A DNA stretch of 64,000 nt from NCBI GenBank assembly GCA_040387375.1, contig JAZKDW010000036.1, positions 1-64,000 of the forward strand, given 5' to 3'. The notes under the pieces are model-generated. The model had not been told where the DNA came from and searched no databases. It saw only the letters and a list, made by a program, of their open reading frames with translations. This stretch comes from JAZKDW01 sp040387375. Lineage in GTDB: Bacteria > Pseudomonadota > Gammaproteobacteria > Burkholderiales > Burkholderiaceae_D. Position numbers and translations under genes: made by a program. This document shows, in pieces, positions 52,214 through 59,566 of this stretch (the first letter of the stretch is position 1; each line of letters begins with the position of its first letter).

Positions 52214-53446
52214 ATGGATTTTTCAATTCCTGAAGAAATTGTCGCGGTAGGCGATGCGATCATCAAGTTCATCGATCGTGAAGTGGTGCCGATCGAAGAG
52301 GCGAATCGTGAATTGCTGGCCAGCGAGCGGACCATATTCAATGCCGACGGCCGTTATGCCGACGAGGTGCTGGCACTGCGCCGCACCATCCGGATGCGTT
52401 CGGCCGAGCTCGGCTTCTATAACCTGTTTGCACCGGAGATCCTCGGCGGCGACGAGATGGGTGCGGTTGCCGCGGTCAGTATCCAGGAAGTGCTGCACGA
52501 ACATGTCGGCCCCGGCCGCCACCTGATTCACCCGATCGTGCTGCCGTCGCCGTTCACCAACGGGCTCTCGCCGGTATTGACCAGCCTCGATCCGTCCGTG
52601 TTTGCCCTGTACCGCGACCAGCTTGCCTCCGGCGACAAGATGTTGTGCTTCGGCCTCAGCGAGCCCGATGCCGGTTCCGACGTCTACGGCATGAAGACCC
52701 GCGCGGTGCGCGATGGCGACGACTGGCTGATCACCGGCACCAAACAATGGATCAGCAACGCGCCTTACGCCGACTATGCGATGGTGTTTGCGATCACCGA
52801 CCCCGAACTCTGCCGCCAGCGCAAGGGCGGCATTACCGGCTTCCTGGTCGATGTCAAGACGCCCGGATTCAACGTGCCGCGCGTGATATCGGTGATGGGC
52901 CATCTCGGTTCCGACATTGGCGTCATCACGCTCGATGCGGTGCGGGTACGCGACGATCACCGGCTGGGTGCGGAAGGCAAGGGCCTGTCGGTGGCGATCA
53001 AGGGCGTCAACAAGGGCCGGGTCGGCATGGCCGGCCAGATGCTGGGACTGGCCAAATGGGCGCTGAAGCAGGGCGTGGAGTATTCAAAACAGCGCCAGAC
53101 CTTCGGCCGTCCGATTGCCGACCATCAGGCGATCCAGTTCATGCTTGCGGAATGCGCGATGGAAATCTACGCCGCCAAGAACATGATCCGCAATTGCGCC
53201 TGGCGCATCGATAACGGGTTATCCGTCGAGGCCGAGATTTCGATGGTCAAGGCCTACAGCACCGAGATGCTCAACCGCGTGATGGACCGGTGTATCCAGA
53301 TCCATGGCGGCATGGGACTGACCAATGAATTGCGTCTCGAAGACGGCTACCGTTATGCACGCTCGATGCGGATACCGGACGGCACCACCGAAATACAGAA
53401 ACGCACCATTGCCAAGCGGCTGCTGAGCGGCGACCTTGCGCTGTGA
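52214..53446 (+). CDS. Acyl-CoA dehydrogenase
   Basis: 410 residues of the acyl-CoA dehydrogenase family, second in the cluster. FAD and substrate motifs include FGLSEPDAGSDVYGMKTRA near residue 145, LGLAKWALKQGVEYSKQRQT near 285 and a C-terminal IQIHGGMGLTNEL. It starts at the base after the DUF35 stop. A separate copy to the one at 45345, it may use a different chain length or a branched substrate. Confidence 0.92.
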   Translation: MDFSIPEEIVAVGDAIIKFIDREVVPIEEANRELLASERTIFNADGRYADEVLALRRTIRMRSAELGFYNLFAPEILGGDEMGAVAAVSIQEVLHEHVGPGRHLIHPIVLPSPFTNGLSPVLTSLDPSVFALYRDQLASGDKMLCFGLSEPDAGSDVYGMKTRAVRDGDDWLITGTKQWISNAPYADYAMVFAITDPELCRQRKGGITGFLVDVKTPGFNVPRVISVMGHLGSDIGVITLDAVRVRDDHRLGAEGKGLSVAIKGVNKGRVGMAGQMLGLAKWALKQGVEYSKQRQTFGRPIADHQAIQFMLAECAMEIYAAKNMIRNCAWRIDNGLSVEAEISMVKAYSTEMLNRVMDRCIQIHGGMGLTNELRLEDGYRYARSMRIPDGTTEIQKRTIAKRLLSGDLAL

Positions 53447-53488
53447 TCACATAGTCGAATCGTTGTAAAACGCCATGCGGAGAATGAA

Positions 53489-54283
53489 ATGATCGTTCTG
53501 GGAAGCGCAAGTCATGCCGAAAAGCGGCGCCGGCAGGTGGTTGTCGAAGGCAATGTCTTCTATAAAAGCGAATGGCTCGAAACCGACCAGGATCCGATCC
53601 TGTCGCCCACCGTTTTTATGGTCGAGCAGCCGCCCGACACCACGCTGTACGCGCATTTTCATGCGGAAAACCAGTTCCAGGTTTTTGTGGAGGGCGAGGG
53701 TCGGATAGGATCGCACGCGATCCGGGCGGTGACCGTCCATTATGCCGGCGCCTACACCGGCTACGGCCCGCTGATCTCCGGTCCGGAAGGGCTGTCCTAC
53801 TTCACGATCCGGTCTGTCTTCGAAACCGGCACGATGCCCGTCACCGATCGCAGCAAGATGGTTCGTGGTCCCAAGCGCCACTTCTCGACCGATCCGATGC
53901 CGCTCGCCGGCGCGGAAACGATCGCTGCCCTGGCTGCCGTGGAAACCCAGGATCTTATTCCGCTGCAGCCCGACGGCATTTCCGCGCGCGTGTTGCGGCT
54001 GCCTCCCGGCGCGCAGGCAAGCGGCATTGATCCGGCCACCGGAGGCGGGCAGTTCCATGTTGTCCTCAACGGCGGTTTGCTGCATGAGAAAACCGAGCTG
54101 GGCCGCTGGGAAAGTCTGTTTGTGTCCAGTGACGAAAAACCGTATATCATCACCGCGGGTGCTGCCGGACTGGAAGTGCTGTGCCTGCAACTGGCCCCCA
54201 AGGATCCTGTGTACGTTGAAGCGAAACGTAACGCGATGTCGCCGCCACCGGTTGGCATGCCGAAGGGAGACCTCGCGCCGTGA
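53489..54283 (+). CDS. Bicupin-like protein of unknown function
   Basis: 264 residues with two apparent cupin-like halves. The first half has the HFHAENQFQVFVEGEGRIG segment, matching the cupin metal-binding motif HxH-x-E-x-G. The second half (near residue 180) has GGGQFHVVLNGGLLHE, in which only part of the metal set is visible. Many cupins are dioxygenases, isomerases or sugar-binding proteins; none fits specifically. It lies between the acyl-CoA dehydrogenase and CoA ligase genes and overlaps the ligase start by 4 bp (GTGA). Confidence 0.75.
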   Translation: MIVLGSASHAEKRRRQVVVEGNVFYKSEWLETDQDPILSPTVFMVEQPPDTTLYAHFHAENQFQVFVEGEGRIGSHAIRAVTVHYAGAYTGYGPLISGPEGLSYFTIRSVFETGTMPVTDRSKMVRGPKRHFSTDPMPLAGAETIAALAAVETQDLIPLQPDGISARVLRLPPGAQASGIDPATGGGQFHVVLNGGLLHEKTELGRWESLFVSSDEKPYIITAGAAGLEVLCLQLAPKDPVYVEAKRNAMSPPPVGMPKGDLAP

Positions 54284-56472
54284 TAACGCTGCCCGCAAGC
54301 CCGTTGGAAGAACTGCCGGTCGAACGCGATCCGGCAAAAAAATTCTCATCACTGAGCGCGCTGTTCGAGCCGAAATCGGTCGCTGTCATCGGCGCCTCGG
54401 ACGACCCGTCCCGTATCGGCGGACGGCCGCTGCAATATCTGAAGAGAGCTGGTTTTGCCGGCGCCGTCTATCCGGTCAATCCGAACCGCAGCACCGTGCA
54501 GGGCCTCGCGGCCTATCCGGATGTGGCGGCGATTCCGTTCCCTGTCGATGTCGCGATCATTGCGCTGCCGGCCGAGCAGGTCGTCACGGCGATCGAAGCC
54601 TGCGCCCGCAAAGGTGTGAAGGCCGCCATTATTTTCTCGGCCGGATTTGCGGAAACCGGGCCCGAAGGTGCGGCTCGCCAGGCGGCGATCGCCAGCCTCG
54701 GACGCCAGTCCGGCATGCGTGTGCTGGGACCGAATTGTCTTGGCGCCTTCAACTCCGGGCTCGGATTTTTCGGCACCTTCTCGCAGGCGTTCGACAAGGA
54801 CACGCCGGAACCGGGGCCGATTGCGATTGCCAGCCAGAGCGGCGCCTGCGGCAGCCATCTGGTGTATCTTTTCCGGCAGCGCAATGTCGGCCTCAACTAC
54901 TGGATCACCACGGGCAATGAGACCGATGTCGACGTTGCCGAGTGTATGCTCTGGCTCGCGCAGTCGCCCAAGGTAAAAGTGATCGTGGCCTACGCCGAAG
55001 CGATTCGGGATGGCGCCACATTCATACACGCGCTCGAGACCGCGCGCCGCAACGGCAAGGCAGTCGTCATGATCAAGGTCGGGCGCTCGAATGCGGGCGG
55101 TCTTGCCGCCGCATCCCACACCGGTGCGCTGGTAGGGCGGGACGATGTCTATGACGCGGTCATGCGCCAGTATGGCGTGTACCGGGCGGACAGCATTCAG
55201 CAGCTGGTTGACACGGCCTGTGCCTGTGCGCACGGCATTTTCCCGGCCGATCGCAGCCTCGGCATCATCACGCTGTCGGGTGGCCTGGGCATCCAGGCGG
55301 CCGACGCGGCCGAGCGTTATCAGCTGGATGTCAGGCCCCTGAACCCGGCCGGGCAGGCGCAGATCAAGGCGCTGATTTCCTTTGCCGGCACCGCCAATCC
55401 GATCGATGTGACGGCGCAGGTGGTGAACGATCCGGAACTGACCGGCAAGTGCATCGACGTCGCCTTGTCCGAAGGCGGCTACCAGTCGCTGATCTGCCTG
55501 TTCTCCAGCGTACCCGCTGTCACGCGCCTGGGCGATCCGATCCTGCAGGCGCTGATCCGGCTGCGCGTTCGCTTCCCGGAGCGGCTGATCGTACTGTCGC
55601 TTGCCGCTCCGATCGAGGTAGTGCGGCGTTATGAGGCTGCCGGCTTTCTCGTGTTTGAAGATTGCGACTGCGCGATTGCCGCCATCTCCGCGCTGGCCGG
55701 ATTCGCCGAATCCTTCGCCGCCGCTGCTGGCGATGGCGCCGTCAGCGCGCCACCCTCTGCCGATAAGCCGTTGCCGGACCGGCGTCTGCCGGCGGTGCTC
55801 GACGAACATGCCGCGAAGGCGCTGCTCGCCGCCGCGGGAATACCGGTCCTGCCGGAGAAAATCGTGCACGACGGGCCGGGAGCAAGACAGGCCGCGGCTG
55901 AAATGGGTTGTCCTGTCGTGCTCAAGATCGTGTCACCAGATATCACGCACAAGACCGAGGTCGGCGGTGTCATCCTCAATGTCCAGACGCCGCTGGATGC
56001 CGAGCTTGAAGCGACTGCCTTGCTCGACCGGATTGCAAAACTGGTTCCCGGCGCGCGCCTGACCGGCGTCCTGGTTTCACCGATGTGCAAAGCGGGTATT
56101 GAAACGATTTGCGGCATCTTCACCGATCCCGTGTTCGGCCCGGTCGTGATGTTCGGTCTCGGCGGCATTCACGTCGAAGTGCTGCGCGACGTCGCTTTCC
56201 GGCTGGCGCCGTTCGATGAGAGCGAAGCACGTTCAATGATCTCTGAAATCCGCGGTTATCGGTTGCTGGAAGGCGTGCGCGGCGCGCCGCCCGCCGACAT
56301 TGACGTGCTGGCGCGGGCGCTGGTTCGGCTGTCCGATTTCGCGCTTGCCTATAGAGGTTTGGTTAATGAAGTCGATATCAATCCATTCGTCGTCCTGCCG
56401 CGCGGCCAGGGCGCATACGCGCTCGACGCCCTGATCGTGGGTCCCGGCGCACCAGCATCATTTTCGCAGTAG
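54280..56472 (+). CDS. ADP-forming acyl-CoA ligase (CoA-binding and ATP-grasp)
   Basis: 730 residues. It has the CoA-binding Rossmann domain (KSVAVIGASDDPSRIGG), the ligase part with presumed phospho-His in AAASHTGALVGRDD near residue 275, and an ATP-grasp domain (PVVLKIVSPDITHKTEVGG) near 545. It would activate a carboxylic acid with ATP to ADP plus phosphate. Unlike the homologue at 7628, it has no GNAT domain. The GTG start (54280) follows AAGGGAGAC. It is probably the activating enzyme for the pathway. Confidence 0.92.
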   Translation: MITLPASPLEELPVERDPAKKFSSLSALFEPKSVAVIGASDDPSRIGGRPLQYLKRAGFAGAVYPVNPNRSTVQGLAAYPDVAAIPFPVDVAIIALPAEQVVTAIEACARKGVKAAIIFSAGFAETGPEGAARQAAIASLGRQSGMRVLGPNCLGAFNSGLGFFGTFSQAFDKDTPEPGPIAIASQSGACGSHLVYLFRQRNVGLNYWITTGNETDVDVAECMLWLAQSPKVKVIVAYAEAIRDGATFIHALETARRNGKAVVMIKVGRSNAGGLAAASHTGALVGRDDVYDAVMRQYGVYRADSIQQLVDTACACAHGIFPADRSLGIITLSGGLGIQAADAAERYQLDVRPLNPAGQAQIKALISFAGTANPIDVTAQVVNDPELTGKCIDVALSEGGYQSLICLFSSVPAVTRLGDPILQALIRLRVRFPERLIVLSLAAPIEVVRRYEAAGFLVFEDCDCAIAAISALAGFAESFAAAAGDGAVSAPPSADKPLPDRRLPAVLDEHAAKALLAAAGIPVLPEKIVHDGPGARQAAAEMGCPVVLKIVSPDITHKTEVGGVILNVQTPLDAELEATALLDRIAKLVPGARLTGVLVSPMCKAGIETICGIFTDPVFGPVVMFGLGGIHVEVLRDVAFRLAPFDESEARSMISEIRGYRLLEGVRGAPPADIDVLARALVRLSDFALAYRGLVNEVDINPFVVLPRGQGAYALDALIVGPGAPASFSQ

Positions 56473-56508
56473 CAGCTCGTTCAACAATAACCATTCAGGA
56501 GACAGTAA

Positions 56509-57486
56509 ATGACAATGGGAAAACTGCTTCAATCCGTGCTGGCGGCAACGCTTGCCATGGGCGGCGCCAGCACCGGCTTTGCCCAGGACGCATGGCCCAC
56601 AAAAACGATCAAGATCATCGTTCCATTCCCGGCTGGCGGCTCTTCCGATCCTCCGATACGCGTGCTGGCGGCAAAGCTGCAGGAGGCGCTGGGCCAGACT
56701 GTGATCGTGGAAAACGTCAGCGGCGGTGGCGGCACCCTCGGCACCGCGCGCATGGCGCAGGCGCCGGCGGACGGTTACACATTCGGCATGGCCGCTGTCG
56801 GCACCTTTGCCATCGCACCGCACCTGTATTCGAAAGCGGGATACGACCCGGTGAAAAGCTTCACGCCGATTACGCTGTTGGGTGAGTACGCGAATGTGCT
56901 GGTCGTCAATGCGAATGAGCCTTACAAGACGATGGGCGACTTGCTCAAGGCGGCGCGGGACAATCCAGGCAAGCTCAACTTCGGATCGTCCGGCAATGGC
57001 TCGTCGAACCATCTGTCGGCCGAATTGCTGGCCAGCCTTACCGGGGCCAAGTTCACGCATGTGCCGTACCGCGGAACCGGGCCGGCGATGACGGACCTGG
57101 TCGCTGGGCGGCTCACCTTCATGTTTGACGTCACGTCCAATTCGCTGCCCTGGATTCAGCAGGGCAAGCTGCGCCCATTGGGCGTAACCGGCCCCGTCAG
57201 TTCGCGCCAGCTACCGGGTGTGCCACCGATTTCGCAGAGCGTTCCGGGCTACGTGGTGTTGGGCTGGATTGGCCTGATCGGTCCGGCGGGCGTGCCGCAG
57301 AAGGTGGTCGACCGCTTGAGCATGGAGATGGAGAAAATCATGCGTGCGCCGGATTTCGTGACACAGTTCTCGGGATTCGGGTTCGATCCGAAATATACCA
57401 AGCCTGACCAGTTCGCGGCAATGATCAAGAAGGACTATGAATTCTGGGGTCCGGTCGTGAAGGCTTCGGGCGCGAAAGTGGACTGA
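56509..57486 (+). CDS. Bug-family (TTT) solute-binding protein
   Basis: 325 residues, the third Bug receptor in the window. A signal peptide (MGKLLQSVLAATLAMGGAST) precedes DAWPTKTIKIIVPFPAGGSSD. The NGSSNHLSAELLASLTG and RGTGPAMTDLVAGRLTF segments match the family. Good ribosome site CAGGAGACAG. It follows the CoA ligase and precedes the MaoC gene. Possibly it binds the substrate of this cluster, although the phthalate operon is also close. Confidence 0.92.
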   Translation: MTMGKLLQSVLAATLAMGGASTGFAQDAWPTKTIKIIVPFPAGGSSDPPIRVLAAKLQEALGQTVIVENVSGGGGTLGTARMAQAPADGYTFGMAAVGTFAIAPHLYSKAGYDPVKSFTPITLLGEYANVLVVNANEPYKTMGDLLKAARDNPGKLNFGSSGNGSSNHLSAELLASLTGAKFTHVPYRGTGPAMTDLVAGRLTFMFDVTSNSLPWIQQGKLRPLGVTGPVSSRQLPGVPPISQSVPGYVVLGWIGLIGPAGVPQKVVDRLSMEMEKIMRAPDFVTQFSGFGFDPKYTKPDQFAAMIKKDYEFWGPVVKASGAKVD

Positions 57487-57497
57487 GAATGGTATGT

Positions 57498-57536
57498 CCG
57501 GAGCACGGCCGGTCTTCAGGCCCGGCCGCGCTCCGG
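57498..57536 (+). other. Strong hairpin between the Bug and MaoC genes
   Basis: Left arm CCGGAGCACGGCCGG (57498-57512), right arm CCGGCCGCGCTCCGG (57522-57536), 14 paired bases with one A-C mismatch and a 9 nt loop. No T-run follows. It may lower read-through or protect transcript ends, so MaoC could be expressed differently. Confidence 0.6.
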
Positions 57537-57556
57537 CAGTAAACACGGGAGAAAAC

Positions 57557-58024
57557 ATGCGTAATTTCAGTTCGTTGCAGGCGTTGAAGGAATGTGTCGG
57601 AGAAGAAGTTGGTGTCAGTGATTGGGTGACGATGGAACAGTCCCGCATCGACATGTTTGCCGAGGCGACGGGGGATTTCAACTGGGTCCATGTCGACCCG
57701 GCGCTCGCGGCCAAGGGACCGTTCGGCAAAACCATTGCCCATGGTTTTCTGACCTTGTCTCTGCTGCCTTTGTTGAGCAAGACCGCGCTGACAATTGACA
57801 ACGTCAAGCTGGGTTTGAATTATGGTTTGAACAAGGTGCGTTTCCCGACACCGTTACTGGTGGACAGCCGCGTGCGTGGCCGCTTCATGTTGCTCAGCAT
57901 GGAAGACGTGGCCCCGATCGACGGCAATCCGGGATATCAGATTACCTTTCAGGTGACGATGGAATGTGAAGGCGGCGGCAAGCCAGTCTGTGTGGCGGAG
58001 AATGTGCAGCGACGGTTCGGATAA
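57557..58024 (+). CDS. MaoC family dehydratase (R-specific enoyl-CoA hydratase-like)
   Basis: 155 residues, the size of single hot-dog MaoC proteins. The catalytic motif is ATGDFNWVHVDPALA (Asp and His of the hydratase), and GPFGKTIAHGFLTLSLLP follows. This enzyme hydrates an enoyl-CoA to an R-3-hydroxyacyl-CoA, complementing the SDR in the same cluster. ATG at 57557 follows GGGAGAAA. It is the last gene of the CoA-dependent island. Confidence 0.92.
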   Translation: MRNFSSLQALKECVGEEVGVSDWVTMEQSRIDMFAEATGDFNWVHVDPALAAKGPFGKTIAHGFLTLSLLPLLSKTALTIDNVKLGLNYGLNKVRFPTPLLVDSRVRGRFMLLSMEDVAPIDGNPGYQITFQVTMECEGGGKPVCVAENVQRRFG

Positions 58025-58052
58025 CAATGCCTGCTGAAAATATGATGCCGGG

Positions 58053-58352
58053 TTATTTTGCGCATTCGGGATCGTCTCCGCATTCACTTCGGGCACTGCG
58101 CCACCACTTCAGCATCTCATTGAAGTTGCCGTCAAAGCCGCGCGCGAGCAGCGTCTCATTCACCGTAGAACAATAAGCGGCAGTCTCGAAATCCAGCAGG
58201 GTGCTTGATGACAGGCGGTCGCATTTGAGATAGTCCGCCTTGAGCTCCTCCACCGGCATCACCTTCGGTTCGGAGCGTTCCATTTGTGCATGGGCAGAAA
58301 ACGCTGCCATGACCAGTAACACTGCGGACGTTTTCAGTTTCAGGTTCGCCAT
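58053..58352 (-). CDS. Hypothetical periplasmic protein
   Basis: 99 residues with an N-terminal signal peptide (LKTSAVLLVMAAFSAHAQ). The mature part contains several cysteines (LKCDRLS, AAYCST, RSECGDDPECAK) that could form disulphides. No family is recognised; similar small proteins occur next to unrelated genes in Oxalobacteraceae. ATG 58352 is favoured over 58361 because AAGGAGG then has normal spacing. It is convergent with MaoC. Confidence 0.75.
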   Translation of the reverse strand: MANLKLKTSAVLLVMAAFSAHAQMERSEPKVMPVEELKADYLKCDRLSSSTLLDFETAAYCSTVNETLLARGFDGNFNEMLKWWRSARSECGDDPECAK

Positions 58353-58495
58353 GGAAATCATCCTCCTTGTTACCCGTTAGACCGGGGAGGATGGCGCATT
58401 GATCGGCTGAATTCCGGCCAAAAAAGCGGGGGACCTGAGCGTTGTCAATAAAACGGGCGGTGCCGGACGTGTCCGGCAGGGTTTCCGGGGTGCGG

Positions 58496-59362
58496 TCAGC
58501 CAGTCATCCGTCCCATGCGGCCGCTATGGTAATCGGTCATTGCCTGATGGATTTCATGCTCGGCATTCATCACGAACGGGCCATGCGCGACAATCGGTTC
58601 ATCGATCGGTTCGCCGCTCAGCAGCAGGATGTCAGCATCGGTGCTTGCCTCCAGCACGATGCGTGTGCCCCCTGCCGCGAACAGGGCGCCGTCGGCCTCG
58701 CCCAAGGTGTTCTCTCCCGCCCTGATTTGACCCTGGCGGACAAATACGATTGTGGTGTCGCCTTCGGGCACAAGCAGTTCGGTCCGCTTGCCGGCGCGCA
58801 GGCGGATATCCCACAGGTTGATCGGACTATAGGTGGCGGCCGCGCCCCTGATGCCGTCAAAATCGCCGGCGACCACACGCACGGCGCCGCTGTCCTGCGG
58901 CAGCTCGACGATCGGAATGTTCTTGCTGACGATCGCCTGATAACGCGGCGCCGTCATCTTGAATTTGCCGGGAAGGTTGACCCACAGCTGGATCATTTCG
59001 AGCGTGCCGCCCTGCCTGGCGAAGGCGGTCGAATGCATCTCTTCATGAATCAGGCCGGAGGCCGCCGTCATCCACTGCACATCGCCCGGCGCGATCACGT
59101 CGCGGTTGCCCGCCGAGTCCACATGTTCTATCTCGCCCTGAAAGCTCATCGTCACCGTCTCGAAACCGCGATGCGGATGAGGCCCGACGCCGCGCCTTTG
59201 TCCGGTGGGCGGGAAAACCATCGGCCCGCCATAGGCCAGCATCAGGAACGGACTCACTTCGTGCGTGAAGCCGCGTTCGCCGAACACGCGGCGCATCGGA
59301 AAGCCGTCGCCTACCCAGTTGCCATGCGTGGGCGCCGGGAGAATTGCCTTGATCTGTTTCAT
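58496..59362 (-). CDS. Pirin family cupin protein
   Basis: 288 residues of the pirin family. Metal-binding residues are visible as HPHRGFETVT (His-x-His) near residue 58 and SGLIHEEMHS (His and Glu) near 102, the usual Fe site. Bacterial pirins can act as quercetin 2,3-dioxygenases or bind redox enzymes. The start at 59362 follows GAGGCAAGC. It is divergent from the phthalate operon, with which it may share the regulatory gap. Confidence 0.9.
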   Translation of the reverse strand: MKQIKAILPAPTHGNWVGDGFPMRRVFGERGFTHEVSPFLMLAYGGPMVFPPTGQRRGVGPHPHRGFETVTMSFQGEIEHVDSAGNRDVIAPGDVQWMTAASGLIHEEMHSTAFARQGGTLEMIQLWVNLPGKFKMTAPRYQAIVSKNIPIVELPQDSGAVRVVAGDFDGIRGAAATYSPINLWDIRLRAGKRTELLVPEGDTTIVFVRQGQIRAGENTLGEADGALFAAGGTRIVLEASTDADILLLSGEPIDEPIVAHGPFVMNAEHEIHQAMTDYHSGRMGRMTG

Positions 59363-59423
59363 GCTGCTTGCCTCGAATTGGTCCAGTGTCGCCAAAGTCT
59401 ACCATTGGCGGGCTAGGGGATTT

Positions 59424-59472
59424 CTGATCAATCAGGTGGACAGCGAAGATTTTGCTGCTTATAATAAATAAG
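59424..59472 (+). promoter_or_regulatory. Promoter and candidate regulator sites of the phthalate operon
   Basis: -35 TGGACA (59437-59442), 17 bp spacer, -10 TATAAT (59460-59465), start near 59472. A palindrome CTGATCAATCAG (59424-59435) abuts the -35, and an inverted repeat CTTAT-N5-ATAAG (59458-59472) overlaps the -10. The MarR gene inside the operon is the natural candidate to bind one of them. Roughly 95 nt lie between promoter and oxygenase start. Confidence 0.75.
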
Positions 59473-59566
59473 GTTATATATCTAAGTATTTTTATGAAGG
59501 CGTTCACGGCGTGCTCGCTTTCCCCGCGACACCTGCCGGAGCAGTTCACCAAGCCAGGAGACAACA

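Noticed and set aside
54349..55869. 506-codon open frame on the minus strand
   Set aside because: It lies inside the ADP-forming CoA ligase on the opposite strand and shows no family motif.
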